In this document: piece by piece, positions 1-6,163 of the stretch
How positions within the stretch are numbered: position 1 is the stretch's first letter
How the letters are laid out: each line of letters starts with the position of its first letter
Assembly (NCBI GenBank): GCA_023392515.1
Contig: JAEVYX010000121.1
Coordinates: 1-21,184, forward strand
Length of the DNA: 21,184 nucleotides
Direction of reading: 5' to 3'
Source: Bacillota bacterium
GTDB lineage: Bacteria > Bacillota > Clostridia > Christensenellales > Aristaeellaceae
Program-made: the position numbers and the translations under genes
Notes under the pieces: generated by a model
Told to the model about the DNA's origin: nothing
What the model saw: only the letters and a program-made list of their open reading frames with translations
Databases searched by the model: none

Positions 1-2844
1 GGGGAGTCCACACTGTTCGTAAATGGGAAAGCTTTCGGTACTTACCGTGCTCCCTGGGTAAAAATGCCCCATCATTATATAGAAGATAATGTGCTGTGCA
101 AGGAAGGGAAAGCCGGTGAAACCTTCGACATTCTGGTAGAAGTTTATGCAGGCCATTTCTTTCCCGAAAGCGTTCTTGGTGGCGTTTCAGTGGGTCCTGT
201 TCTTCCCGGCTCATATCAGGACCTTTTGGCAGAAGGGAAACGCGCAACATTGGGTTCCTGCACCTATGCAATATGGAACGAAGATGCCTATCAGCTGTAT
301 ATGGACGTTGATACGCTGACCCAGCTGCTTTCCATACTGCCGGAGGGAAGTCTGCGGGCCGACAAGGTTGCCAAGGCCCTGGAGAACTTTACCCTCTCCG
401 TGGATTTTGAACAGCCCCTTCAAGGCCGTATCCGGGATTATCAGGCAGCCCGGGCGCTTCTGGCCCCTGCCCTTCATGCAAAGAACGGAACTACGGCGCC
501 CATGTTTTATGGGATAGGCAACGCACATCTGGATCTGGCTTGGCTCTGGCCCATGGCTGAAACCTATCGGAAAACCGCCCGCACTTTTGCCGCTCAACTG
601 CGCCTGCTTGAAGAATATCCTTCCTACAAATTTCTGCAAAGCCAGGCAGCATCCTATGAAATGTGCAAACAGCACTATCCCGAGCTCTATGATCGCATAA
701 AGCAGGCAATAAAAAGGGGACAATGGCTAGCGGAGGGCGCCATGTGGGTGGAACCCGATACCAACATGACCAGCGGAGAATCGCTGATCCGGCAAATCAT
801 TCATGGAAAGCGTTTCTTTCAGCAGGAGTTCCAAATCAACTGCGAGCTGCTTTGGCTGCCGGACACCTTCGGATATTCTGCGGCACTGCCTCAAATTTTA
901 AACGGCTGTGGCGTCAAATATCTGGTCACCCAGAAGATTTTCTGGTCATACAACGAAGGTGACCGCTTCCCGTATCATTACTTTACCTGGCGGGGGATGG
1001 ACGGGTCAGAAACAGTTTCCTTCCTGCCCACAGACTATACCTACCGCACCGATCCTACGCAAATTTCCTCCGTATGGGAAAACAGGGTGCAGCGCCGGGG
1101 TCTGGATGCCTTTCTGCTGCCCTTCGGTTACGGGGATGGCGGCGGCGGACCCAGCCGGGACTATTTGGAGTATGCTTTGAGGGAAGACGACCTGGAAGGC
1201 ATGCCCAGGGTGCGCATGGAAAGCCCCAATCGGTTCTTTCAGGAGATGGAGGAGGCCGGCGGTCCTCAGCATACCTATGTAGGTGAATTGTATTTCAGCG
1301 CCCATAGAGGCGTATATACCTCACAAGCCCTGGTGAAAAAAAACAACAGGCTGTGTGAAATTGCCCTTCGGGAAGCGGAAATGTGGGCAACCCTGGCTTC
1401 ATACGGTTCTTATGCCTTTCCGCTTGAAAAAATGGATCGTTTATGGAAGGTTCTTTTGTTGCACCAATTTCACGATATTTTGCCCGGATCTTCCATAGGC
1501 CGCGTGTATGAGGAAGCCGCCAAAGCCCATGCGCAGCTGCTCCTGGATGTTCAAGACATCACAAAAGATGCCCTGGCTTGCTTCGCCGCGGGAACAGGCT
1601 ACACAGTATTTAATTCTCTTTCCTGGCCTCGCACCCAAATCACAAAGCTTCCTATAATATACAAGGATGGGGCAGAAACGGCGGATGGCGAAACGGTGCC
1701 TGTCCAATTGGCAAAGGACGGCGTGCTGGCTTTGGTCACAGTTCCCTCCTGCGGCGCAATTACCCTATATCCCGGCAGAAAGGCTTCTAGCGGCCCGGCT
1801 GTCAAGGCCATGCTCACGCAAGACGGCGTGGTCATAGAAAACAGCAAGGTAATTGCTCGGATAAATCTCGAGGGGGAAGTCGTTTCCTTCGTACTGAAAT
1901 CCTCCGGGCGGGAATTTGCTTCCTCCCCCATGAACCGGCTTTTGATGTTCAAGGATGTGCCCCGGAAATTTGATGCCTGGGATATTGATTCCAATTACAT
2001 CCGTCAACCGGTTCATCTTACGCAGCCCGCTCAAGTTATTATAGCGTGTGAAGGCGGGCTTCGCGCAGCCGTTCGGGTCACCCGGCAGATTGAAAATTCC
2101 GTCTTCACCCAGGATATCGTGCTGGATGCGGACAGCATCACCCTCCGCTTTGAAACCCAGGTCGACTGGCATGAATTGCACCGCCTCTTGAAAGTATCCT
2201 TCCCGGTTGAAGTGCAGGCTGAGGAAGCCTTCAACGAGATTCAGTTTGGTTTCATTGCAAGGCCCGCCCATCGTTCCCGCCCCTATGACCAGGACCGTTT
2301 TGAAGTATGCAACCACCGCTATACCGCCCTATGCGACCAAAACCATGGGGCCGCGGTCCTCAACGACTGCAAGTATGGGGTCAGCATGGAGGGCAGCGAT
2401 ATCAGGCTGACGCTTTTACGGGCTGCGGCTTCACCCCAAATGCGGGCAGATAATGGTCTGAACCATTTCACCTACGCTTTTACCGCATGGGAAGGCCCTT
2501 GGATGGAAAGCCCTGCCGTTCGGGAAGGGTATGCCCTCAATGTACCTTTATTGGGTATTGAAGGGGCTGCAAAATCCTTCAGCGCCTTTTCACTCAGCCA
2601 TGACAATATCATACTGGACACTGTAAAACCGGCGGAGGATGGAAGCGGAGACTTGATTTTACGCCTTTACGAGTGCAAGCAGGCCGCCACTTCCTGTACG
2701 CTTTCCATTTCCTTGCCTTTTGTGAACGTCACTGTATGCGACATGCTGGAAAACCCTCTTTCCCCTTGTCATTTCAGCCAAGACCAGCTTTCTCTCACCT
2801 TCCGGCCCTTTGAAGTGAAAACCCTGCGCTTTTCCCGGGGTTAG
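1..2844 (+). CDS. GH38 alpha-mannosidase, 5' end cut by window
   Basis: Retaining alpha-mannosidase that removes alpha-linked mannose from glycans or oligomannosides, probably in the cytoplasm. The frame is open from base 1, and the codons before the ATG at 64 (reading GESTLFVNGKAFGTYRAPWV) look like family sequence, so that ATG is internal and the true start lies upstream. 947 codons are visible; relatives of about 1,000-1,050 residues imply roughly 60-100 are missing. Counting from the ATG at 64, metal-binding H155 and D157 lie in GNAHLDLAWLWP, the nucleophile is probably D267 in LWLPDTFGYS, and the HQFHDILPGSS motif with H470/D471 is intact. A central helical domain and a long beta-rich C-terminal domain follow. 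The domain layout resembles the Ams1/MAN2C1 cytosolic branch; this sub-placement is inferred. No signal peptide can be judged. Substrate linkage is not determinable from sequence alone. Confidence 0.93.
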   Translation, partial: GESTLFVNGKAFGTYRAPWVKMPHHYIEDNVLCKEGKAGETFDILVEVYAGHFFPESVLGGVSVGPVLPGSYQDLLAEGKRATLGSCTYAIWNEDAYQLYMDVDTLTQLLSILPEGSLRADKVAKALENFTLSVDFEQPLQGRIRDYQAARALLAPALHAKNGTTAPMFYGIGNAHLDLAWLWPMAETYRKTARTFAAQLRLLEEYPSYKFLQSQAASYEMCKQHYPELYDRIKQAIKRGQWLAEGAMWVEPDTNMTSGESLIRQIIHGKRFFQQEFQINCELLWLPDTFGYSAALPQILNGCGVKYLVTQKIFWSYNEGDRFPYHYFTWRGMDGSETVSFLPTDYTYRTDPTQISSVWENRVQRRGLDAFLLPFGYGDGGGGPSRDYLEYALREDDLEGMPRVRMESPNRFFQEMEEAGGPQHTYVGELYFSAHRGVYTSQALVKKNNRLCEIALREAEMWATLASYGSYAFPLEKMDRLWKVLLLHQFHDILPGSSIGRVYEEAAKAHAQLLLDVQDITKDALACFAAGTGYTVFNSLSWPRTQITKLPIIYKDGAETADGETVPVQLAKDGVLALVTVPSCGAITLYPGRKASSGPAVKAMLTQDGVVIENSKVIARINLEGEVVSFVLKSSGREFASSPMNRLLMFKDVPRKFDAWDIDSNYIRQPVHLTQPAQVIIACEGGLRAAVRVTRQIENSVFTQDIVLDADSITLRFETQVDWHELHRLLKVSFPVEVQAEEAFNEIQFGFIARPAHRSRPYDQDRFEVCNHRYTALCDQNHGAAVLNDCKYGVSMEGSDIRLTLLRAAASPQMRADNGLNHFTYAFTAWEGPWMESPAVREGYALNVPLLGIEGAAKSFSAFSLSHDNIILDTVKPAEDGSGDLILRLYECKQAATSCTLSISLPFVNVTVCDMLENPLSPCHFSQDQLSLTFRPFEVKTLRFSRG

Positions 2845-2858
2845 CATCCCTTCGATTT

Positions 2859-2904
2859 AGGGCAGGAGCAGACAGCATAAATAACCGCTGCCCGCTCTTG
2901 CCCT
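2859..2904 (+). terminator. Imperfect 18-bp hairpin after the mannosidase gene
   Basis: Arms 2859-2876 and 2887-2904 can pair over 18 positions, with one G-U and two A-C mismatches, around a 10-nt AT-rich loop. It begins 14 nt after the mannosidase stop codon, where a transcript end is expected. No T-run follows on the + strand, so it may be a weak or Rho-assisted terminator or an mRNA-stabilising 3' stem. Its right arm overlaps the -35 box proposed for the next gene. Confidence 0.45.
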
Positions 2905-2926
2905 TGAATAGAACCCGTGTTATGAT
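2898..2926 (+). promoter_or_regulatory. Promoter of the MFS transporter gene
   Basis: TTGCCC (2898-2903), a 17-bp spacer and TATGAT (2921-2926) match a housekeeping promoter at 4/6 and 5/6 positions. Transcription would start near 2933, giving a leader of about 30 nt before the ATG at 2965. It sits in the 120-nt gap after the mannosidase, so the transporter can be expressed independently. Confidence 0.6.
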
Positions 2927-2964
2927 AGGAATGTTGTAATACAGGCGAAAGGATATCCACCAGT

Positions 2965-4209
2965 ATGCAAAAATATGCAAGGCGTGGGGAAATGCTGCTG
3001 TTCTTCATCCTGATATCGGCAGTGGCATTGGGAAATAGCCTAAGCGACTCGATTTATTCGAACTACTTTAAAGAAGCCTATCAGGTTACCACGTCCCAGC
3101 GCGCATTTATTGAATTTCCCCGGGAGCTTCCCGGCCTGCTCTGCGCGCTGGTCATTGCATCCTTATCCATGCTGGGCGATCTAAAAACCAGCCTGATTGC
3201 GCAAATCCTCGCCTGCAGCGGTCTCACGGTTCTGGGCATCTTTACGCCATCCTTTGGCGTAATGCTGATTTTCCTCTTTATCAATTCTCTGGGTATGCAC
3301 TTGTTTATGCCTTTGCAGGATTCCATTGGCATGTCTTTGGCAGAACCGGGGCAAATCGGGCGCCGGATGGGGCAGTATGCCAGCATCAGAACGGCTGTCG
3401 GGTTTGTGGGCGGTCTCATTGTCTTCTTTGGTTTCCGAAGCAAAGCCTTTTCCTTCATAACCCCCATAAAACATGTTTTTCTTCTGGGTGCCGAGGCATT
3501 TCTCGTTGCCATTATCGCATCTCTCATGCTGACCCGGAAGGTCAAGCCAGCAGCCGGAGTGCAACGCCGGGTCCGGCTCATCTTTCGCAAACAATACCGC
3601 TACTATTATTTCCTGACAATCCTGCACGGTGTACAAAAGCAGATTGCCTTTGTTTTCGGCTCCTGGGTTCTGGTGGATCTTTTGCTAAAAGGCGCAGATG
3701 TCATGTCGGTTCTGCTTATTGCCAGCAGTTTCATCAGTATCTTCTTTATGAATCTTATCGGTAAATGGATGGACCGGTATGGTATCAAGCGCATGATGTA
3801 TGTGGACGCGCTTACGTTTATTATCATTTACGTCATTTACGGTTTTGTCGTATGGGGCATCACAAGCCATCTGCTGCCCGGATCAGGCTGGCCCGTTATG
3901 GTCGTATATGCGCTATTTGTAATGGACCGCCTTTCCATGCAGATTGGTATCGTCAAATCGGTCTATCTGCAGTCCATTGCAGTTAACCGGGAAGAGGTTA
4001 CCGCAACCCTTTCTACCGGCACCAGCCTGGACCATATCGTATCCATCCTGGCTGCCCAGGTCAGCGGACTCATTTGGACACAGTTAGGGCCGCAATGGGT
4101 GTTTTTCATGGCTGCCTTCTTCTCCTTGGGCAATCTGTTCGTAGCCTGGCGCATACACCCGGAACAGGAAGCCTGCCAAGCCGGAGCCGAACCTTCCGCA
4201 GCATCGTAA
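2965..4209 (+). CDS. Major facilitator superfamily (MFS) transporter
   Basis: Twelve-helix-type secondary transporter in the cytoplasmic membrane, 414 residues, typical MFS length. Hydrophobic segments run throughout, for example about residues 9-28, 55-75, 80-110, 140-160, 170-190, 215-240, 245-265, 275-300, 310-335 and 370-395. A hydrophilic basic stretch near 190-210 (RKVKPAAGVQRRVR) is the usual central cytoplasmic loop. The segment GKWMDRYGIKRMM near residue 270 resembles the conserved MFS loop motif between helices 8 and 9. The start follows GAAAGGA with a 12-nt spacing, somewhat long. Substrate is not recognisable. It lies after a mannosidase and before a TPP riboswitch, but the riboswitch is downstream and cannot control it from its 5' leader. 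No terminator is seen directly after the stop, so its mRNA may run to the hairpin at 4391-4423. Confidence 0.85.
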   Translation: MQKYARRGEMLLFFILISAVALGNSLSDSIYSNYFKEAYQVTTSQRAFIEFPRELPGLLCALVIASLSMLGDLKTSLIAQILACSGLTVLGIFTPSFGVMLIFLFINSLGMHLFMPLQDSIGMSLAEPGQIGRRMGQYASIRTAVGFVGGLIVFFGFRSKAFSFITPIKHVFLLGAEAFLVAIIASLMLTRKVKPAAGVQRRVRLIFRKQYRYYYFLTILHGVQKQIAFVFGSWVLVDLLLKGADVMSVLLIASSFISIFFMNLIGKWMDRYGIKRMMYVDALTFIIIYVIYGFVVWGITSHLLPGSGWPVMVVYALFVMDRLSMQIGIVKSVYLQSIAVNREEVTATLSTGTSLDHIVSILAAQVSGLIWTQLGPQWVFFMAAFFSLGNLFVAWRIHPEQEACQAGAEPSAAS

Positions 4210-4236
4210 GTACATACAAAATTTGCGCGAATGGAA

Positions 4237-4265
4237 TTGACAGGCTATTTTCTCAGTGTTATGAT
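4237..4265 (+). promoter_or_regulatory. Strong promoter upstream of the TPP riboswitch
   Basis: TTGACA (4237-4242), a 17-bp spacer and TATGAT (4260-4265): 6/6 and 5/6 consensus matches at ideal spacing, the best promoter in the window. Initiation near 4272 would start an RNA about 20 nt before the aptamer core, as expected for a riboswitch leader. Confidence 0.85.
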
Positions 4266-4284
4266 ATTATAAAAGTATAATGTA

Positions 4285-4378
4285 TCGTTTGGGGAGCCTG
4301 GATTGGCAGGCTGAGAGGAAGCGAAAACGGCTTCGACCCGCAATACCTGATTTGGGTAATGCCAACGTAGGGAATTGC
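4285..4378 (+). ncRNA. TPP riboswitch (THI element) aptamer
   Basis: Thiamine-pyrophosphate-sensing leader RNA. The conserved THI-box blocks appear in order: GGGG (4291-4294) opening P2, P3 stem GCCTG/CAGGC, the invariant CTGAGA, an extra stem GAAGC/GCTTC, the returning ACCC of P2, then ACCTGATTTGGGTAATGCC and CGTAGGGA (ending 4373), which form the pyrophosphate-sensing half. The outermost P1 helix is weak by eye. In bacteria this element almost always precedes thiamine synthesis or transport genes on the same strand. Here no such gene follows: after the terminator the next gene is on the opposite strand. Confidence 0.94.
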
Positions 4379-4390
4379 ACAAAAGATGCG

Positions 4391-4435
4391 TAGTGGGATA
4401 TGCCAAGCCGGCATATCCCACTATGTTTTCACTTT
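4391..4435 (+). terminator. Intrinsic terminator / riboswitch expression platform
   Basis: Perfect 14-bp inverted repeat, arms 4391-4404 and 4410-4423, with a 5-nt loop AAGCC, followed by TGTTTTCACTTTT. It starts 17 nt after the aptamer core, the usual place for a TPP-controlled terminator. It could also serve in the other direction for the kinase-like gene ending at 4459. The 3' arm can alternatively pair with the aptamer segment 4353-4363 (9 of 11 positions), a plausible antiterminator. Confidence 0.85.
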
Positions 4436-4458
4436 TATAGTGAGTTTGAATGATGCTT

Positions 4459-5049
4459 TTATGCTTCCTCCAAAATATCCACAATTCGCTTCATGGATGA
4501 TTGAAACTCTTCCTCAGACGAATTTTCAAAAACCAACAGATCATCCCGACAGTTGGGATCGTCCAATTCCTTGGGAATTTCAAAATTAACACCGGCGATA
4601 TACTCGTCCCAATGGGCCAGCTTCCATGTATCCCGGTCACTGTTTCGCGCTATCATCCGTTGGCGGCATACTTCCACGTCCGTATCCACCCAAATGACAA
4701 CCAATTTGGCGCCCCTTTGGGCAAGCTTCCCCTTCAAATCGTTCATGTAGGCCGTGTCGCGTATCTCGCGGGTGAAAGGCGCGTTGATCAATACAGTATC
4801 GTCATACGCCAGTGCTTCCAGCGCCAGTTCTATAACCGCCATATATTCATAATTCCGGATATTCTTTTCAAAAAACTCGGAGCTGCGGTTATACTCCTCA
4901 CCCGCAACCACAAAAATCTGCTTGGATAATACAATCAGTGTATCCTTATCCAGATACACCACATGCTTCAGTGCTTTTGAGAGCTCCTTGGACACAAAGG
5001 TTTTGCCGCACGCAGGGGGCGATGTAACCAGAATCAGCTTTTTCATCAT
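4459..5049 (-). CDS. P-loop kinase-like ATP-binding protein (AAA_33 type)
   Basis: Soluble 196-residue protein with an N-terminal nucleotide-binding loop TSPPACGKT (residues 9-17) after a hydrophobic beta strand KLILV, a kinase-like core, a second strand with Asp (VVIWVDTD, near residue 115) and a basic region (CRQRMIARNSDRDTW) resembling the lid of small nucleoside or shikimate-like kinases. The family is broad (AAA_33/zeta-toxin-like small kinases) and the phosphate acceptor is unknown. In GxxxxGK[ST] the first Gly is Ser10. Two adjacent ATGs (5049, 5046) follow AAAGGAAG; either could be used. The gene follows the YdeI-like gene by 112 nt, and its 3' end faces the TPP riboswitch, so riboswitch readthrough RNA would be antisense to it. 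Confidence 0.75.
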   Translation of the reverse strand: MMKKLILVTSPPACGKTFVSKELSKALKHVVYLDKDTLIVLSKQIFVVAGEEYNRSSEFFEKNIRNYEYMAVIELALEALAYDDTVLINAPFTREIRDTAYMNDLKGKLAQRGAKLVVIWVDTDVEVCRQRMIARNSDRDTWKLAHWDEYIAGVNFEIPKELDDPNCRDDLLVFENSSEEEFQSSMKRIVDILEEA

Positions 5050-5161
5050 GCTGACTTCCTTTCACAAATTTGTTCGGTAAAACCCAATGCCTGGCGGCAT
5101 TCTCCGCACCATAAAAGGGCTTTGTACCTTTATCAAACTCCGCCGGGCGTTGAACAGCTTT

Positions 5162-5410
5162 TCAAGTCGCATTCCTCCGGCATTTTTCCTTATATACCAT
5201 TCCCATGTACCGGTCCCCCTGCGCAAGCTCCGCAAGCATTTGGCGAAGGCGTTTATCAATCGTTTCCTGTCTTTTTGCCCGGATGACCCAGCCAATATAG
5301 TCATTGCGCTGGTAGGGCGGACGGCGATTGTACTTTTCAAGCAGACGCTCATTTTCAAGAGCGTTTTTGATAAAGTCGGGCATGGAATACTCCTGCATCT
5401 TCAGCGCCAT
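5162..5410 (-). CDS. Small YdeI/OmpD-associated-family protein
   Basis: 82-residue soluble protein. The core RPPYQRNDYIGWVIRAKRQE followed by TIDKRLRQMLAEL resembles the C-terminal helical segment of the YdeI/OmpD-associated family, in which a Tyr/Trp-rich stretch precedes a Lys/Arg-rich helix; small stand-alone versions are common in Firmicutes. The biochemical role is not known. Two starts are possible: the ATG at 5410, with AAAGGA 9 nt upstream, and the ATG at 5383 (MPDFIKN), with AGGAG 6 nt upstream, which would give 73 residues and fits the usual N-terminus of short homologues better. It has its own likely promoter at 5451-5478. Confidence 0.7.
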   Translation of the reverse strand: MALKMQEYSMPDFIKNALENERLLEKYNRRPPYQRNDYIGWVIRAKRQETIDKRLRQMLAELAQGDRYMGMVYKEKCRRNAT

Positions 5411-5450
5411 GGCTCCTCATCCTTTCCAAATCCATCAACAGCTTGTCTAG

Positions 5451-5478
5451 ATCATACCACAGTTCCTTTCAAAAACAA
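5451..5478 (-). promoter_or_regulatory. Promoter of the YdeI-like gene
   Basis: On the minus strand TTGTTT (5478-5473), a 16-bp spacer and TATGAT (5456-5451) lie about 40 nt before the ATG at 5410. The -10 box is 5/6 consensus, the -35 box weaker. It may also drive the downstream kinase-like gene. Confidence 0.5.
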
Positions 5479-5486
5479 ATCCCGAT

Positions 5487-5536
5487 AGGAAAAATGCACC
5501 GCCAGCAAGATATACGCCTTTGCAGACGGTGCATTT
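5487..5536 (-). terminator. Intrinsic terminator after the cyclophilin gene
   Basis: Perfect 10-bp inverted repeat AAATGCACCG/CGGTGCATTT (5492-5501 and 5527-5536) with an inner GCAA/TTGC stem. On the minus strand it ends in TTTTTCC. It lies about 30 nt past the cyclophilin stop codon, so it probably ends that transcript. A smaller hairpin GCCTG/CAGGC (5549-5563) sits right after the stop. Confidence 0.65.
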
Positions 5537-5563
5537 AGGACGGATACAGCCTGCAAAACAGGC

Positions 5564-6085
5564 CTATATTCTCTGCAATGGCGGGAGAATCTCCCCCTCC
5601 GCCACCACCCGGATGGACTCAATCACCGGCAGTTTAAGCGGACGGTTCCAGTTTTCCTTGCCGTTCGTCTCCAATTCAGCCAGCGCGTCCAATGTTTCGT
5701 AACCGGATATCATGTACCCAAAGGAGGCATACCGCCCATCCAGCTTATGGGCGTCCTCATGCACCACAAAAAACTGGGTGCCCGCAGTATCAGGCGCCTC
5801 ATCCCTCGCCATACTGATGGCGCCCCGGCGGTGATCCATTCCTGTGGGAAAACCGTTTTCTGCAAACTCGCCCAATATATGAAATCCGCTGTCCGTCATG
5901 ATATCGTTGTCAGGGCTGCCTCCCTGAATCACATACCCCTTCACAATGCGGCAAAAAGTCAGGCCGTCATAAAAGCCGGAGTTGGCCGCAGCCGCAAAAT
6001 TGGCAACCGTGACAGGGGCCTTCTGCGGAAAGAGTTCAAAAACCATAGGGCCGTATTCTGCCATGGTGATCGTGGCTTTTACCAT
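5564..6085 (-). CDS. Peptidyl-prolyl cis-trans isomerase, cyclophilin type
   Basis: Catalyses cis-trans isomerisation of X-Pro peptide bonds during folding. 173 residues from the ATG at 6085, which has AAAGGAG 7 nt upstream; an extension to a GTG at 6133 would run through a hairpin and is not favoured. Cyclophilin motifs are in order: FCRIVKGYVIQGGSP (catalytic Arg46, Gln54), GAISMARDEAPDTAGTQFF (89-106) and LDGRYASFGYMISG (115-128). No signal peptide is seen, so it should act in the cytoplasm. It follows the peptide-binding protein gene by 78 nt, with a hairpin between them. It may be read through from the peptide transporter operon, but a functional link is only suggested by position. Confidence 0.93.
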   Translation of the reverse strand: MVKATITMAEYGPMVFELFPQKAPVTVANFAAAANSGFYDGLTFCRIVKGYVIQGGSPDNDIMTDSGFHILGEFAENGFPTGMDHRRGAISMARDEAPDTAGTQFFVVHEDAHKLDGRYASFGYMISGYETLDALAELETNGKENWNRPLKLPVIESIRVVAEGEILPPLQRI

Positions 6086-6104
6086 AGATGTACTCCTTTG
6101 AAAG

Positions 6105-6131
6105 GGGGAGCCGTCATATTGGCGGCTCCCC
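6105..6131 (-). terminator. Hairpin between peptide-binding protein and cyclophilin genes
   Basis: Perfect 9-bp inverted repeat GGGGAGCCG/CGGCTCCCC with a 9-nt loop. On the minus strand only CTTTC follows, then the cyclophilin ribosome binding site. It may be a weak terminator or a 3'-stabilising stem for the transporter mRNA, lowering expression of the downstream gene. Confidence 0.5.
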
Positions 6132-6163
6132 ACAATTTGGGTTCCCTTTCAGGCAAACGATGG

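Noticed and set aside
4386..4589. A 67-codon frame starting just after the TPP aptamer, as a possible riboswitch-controlled small protein
   Set aside because: There is no ribosome binding site before the ATG, the frame runs through the terminator hairpin, and most of it is antisense to the kinase-like gene.
5062..5358. A 98-codon minus-strand frame overlapping the YdeI-like gene
   Set aside because: It overlaps the YdeI-like gene out of frame over most of its length and has no recognisable motif. Whether its last 35 codons, which alone are outside the other gene, are a remnant of something could not be decided.
6086..6133. An N-terminal extension of the cyclophilin to a GTG at 6133
   Set aside because: The extension is encoded by a hairpin, has no family resemblance, and the internal ATG at 6085 has an ideal AAAGGAG site.
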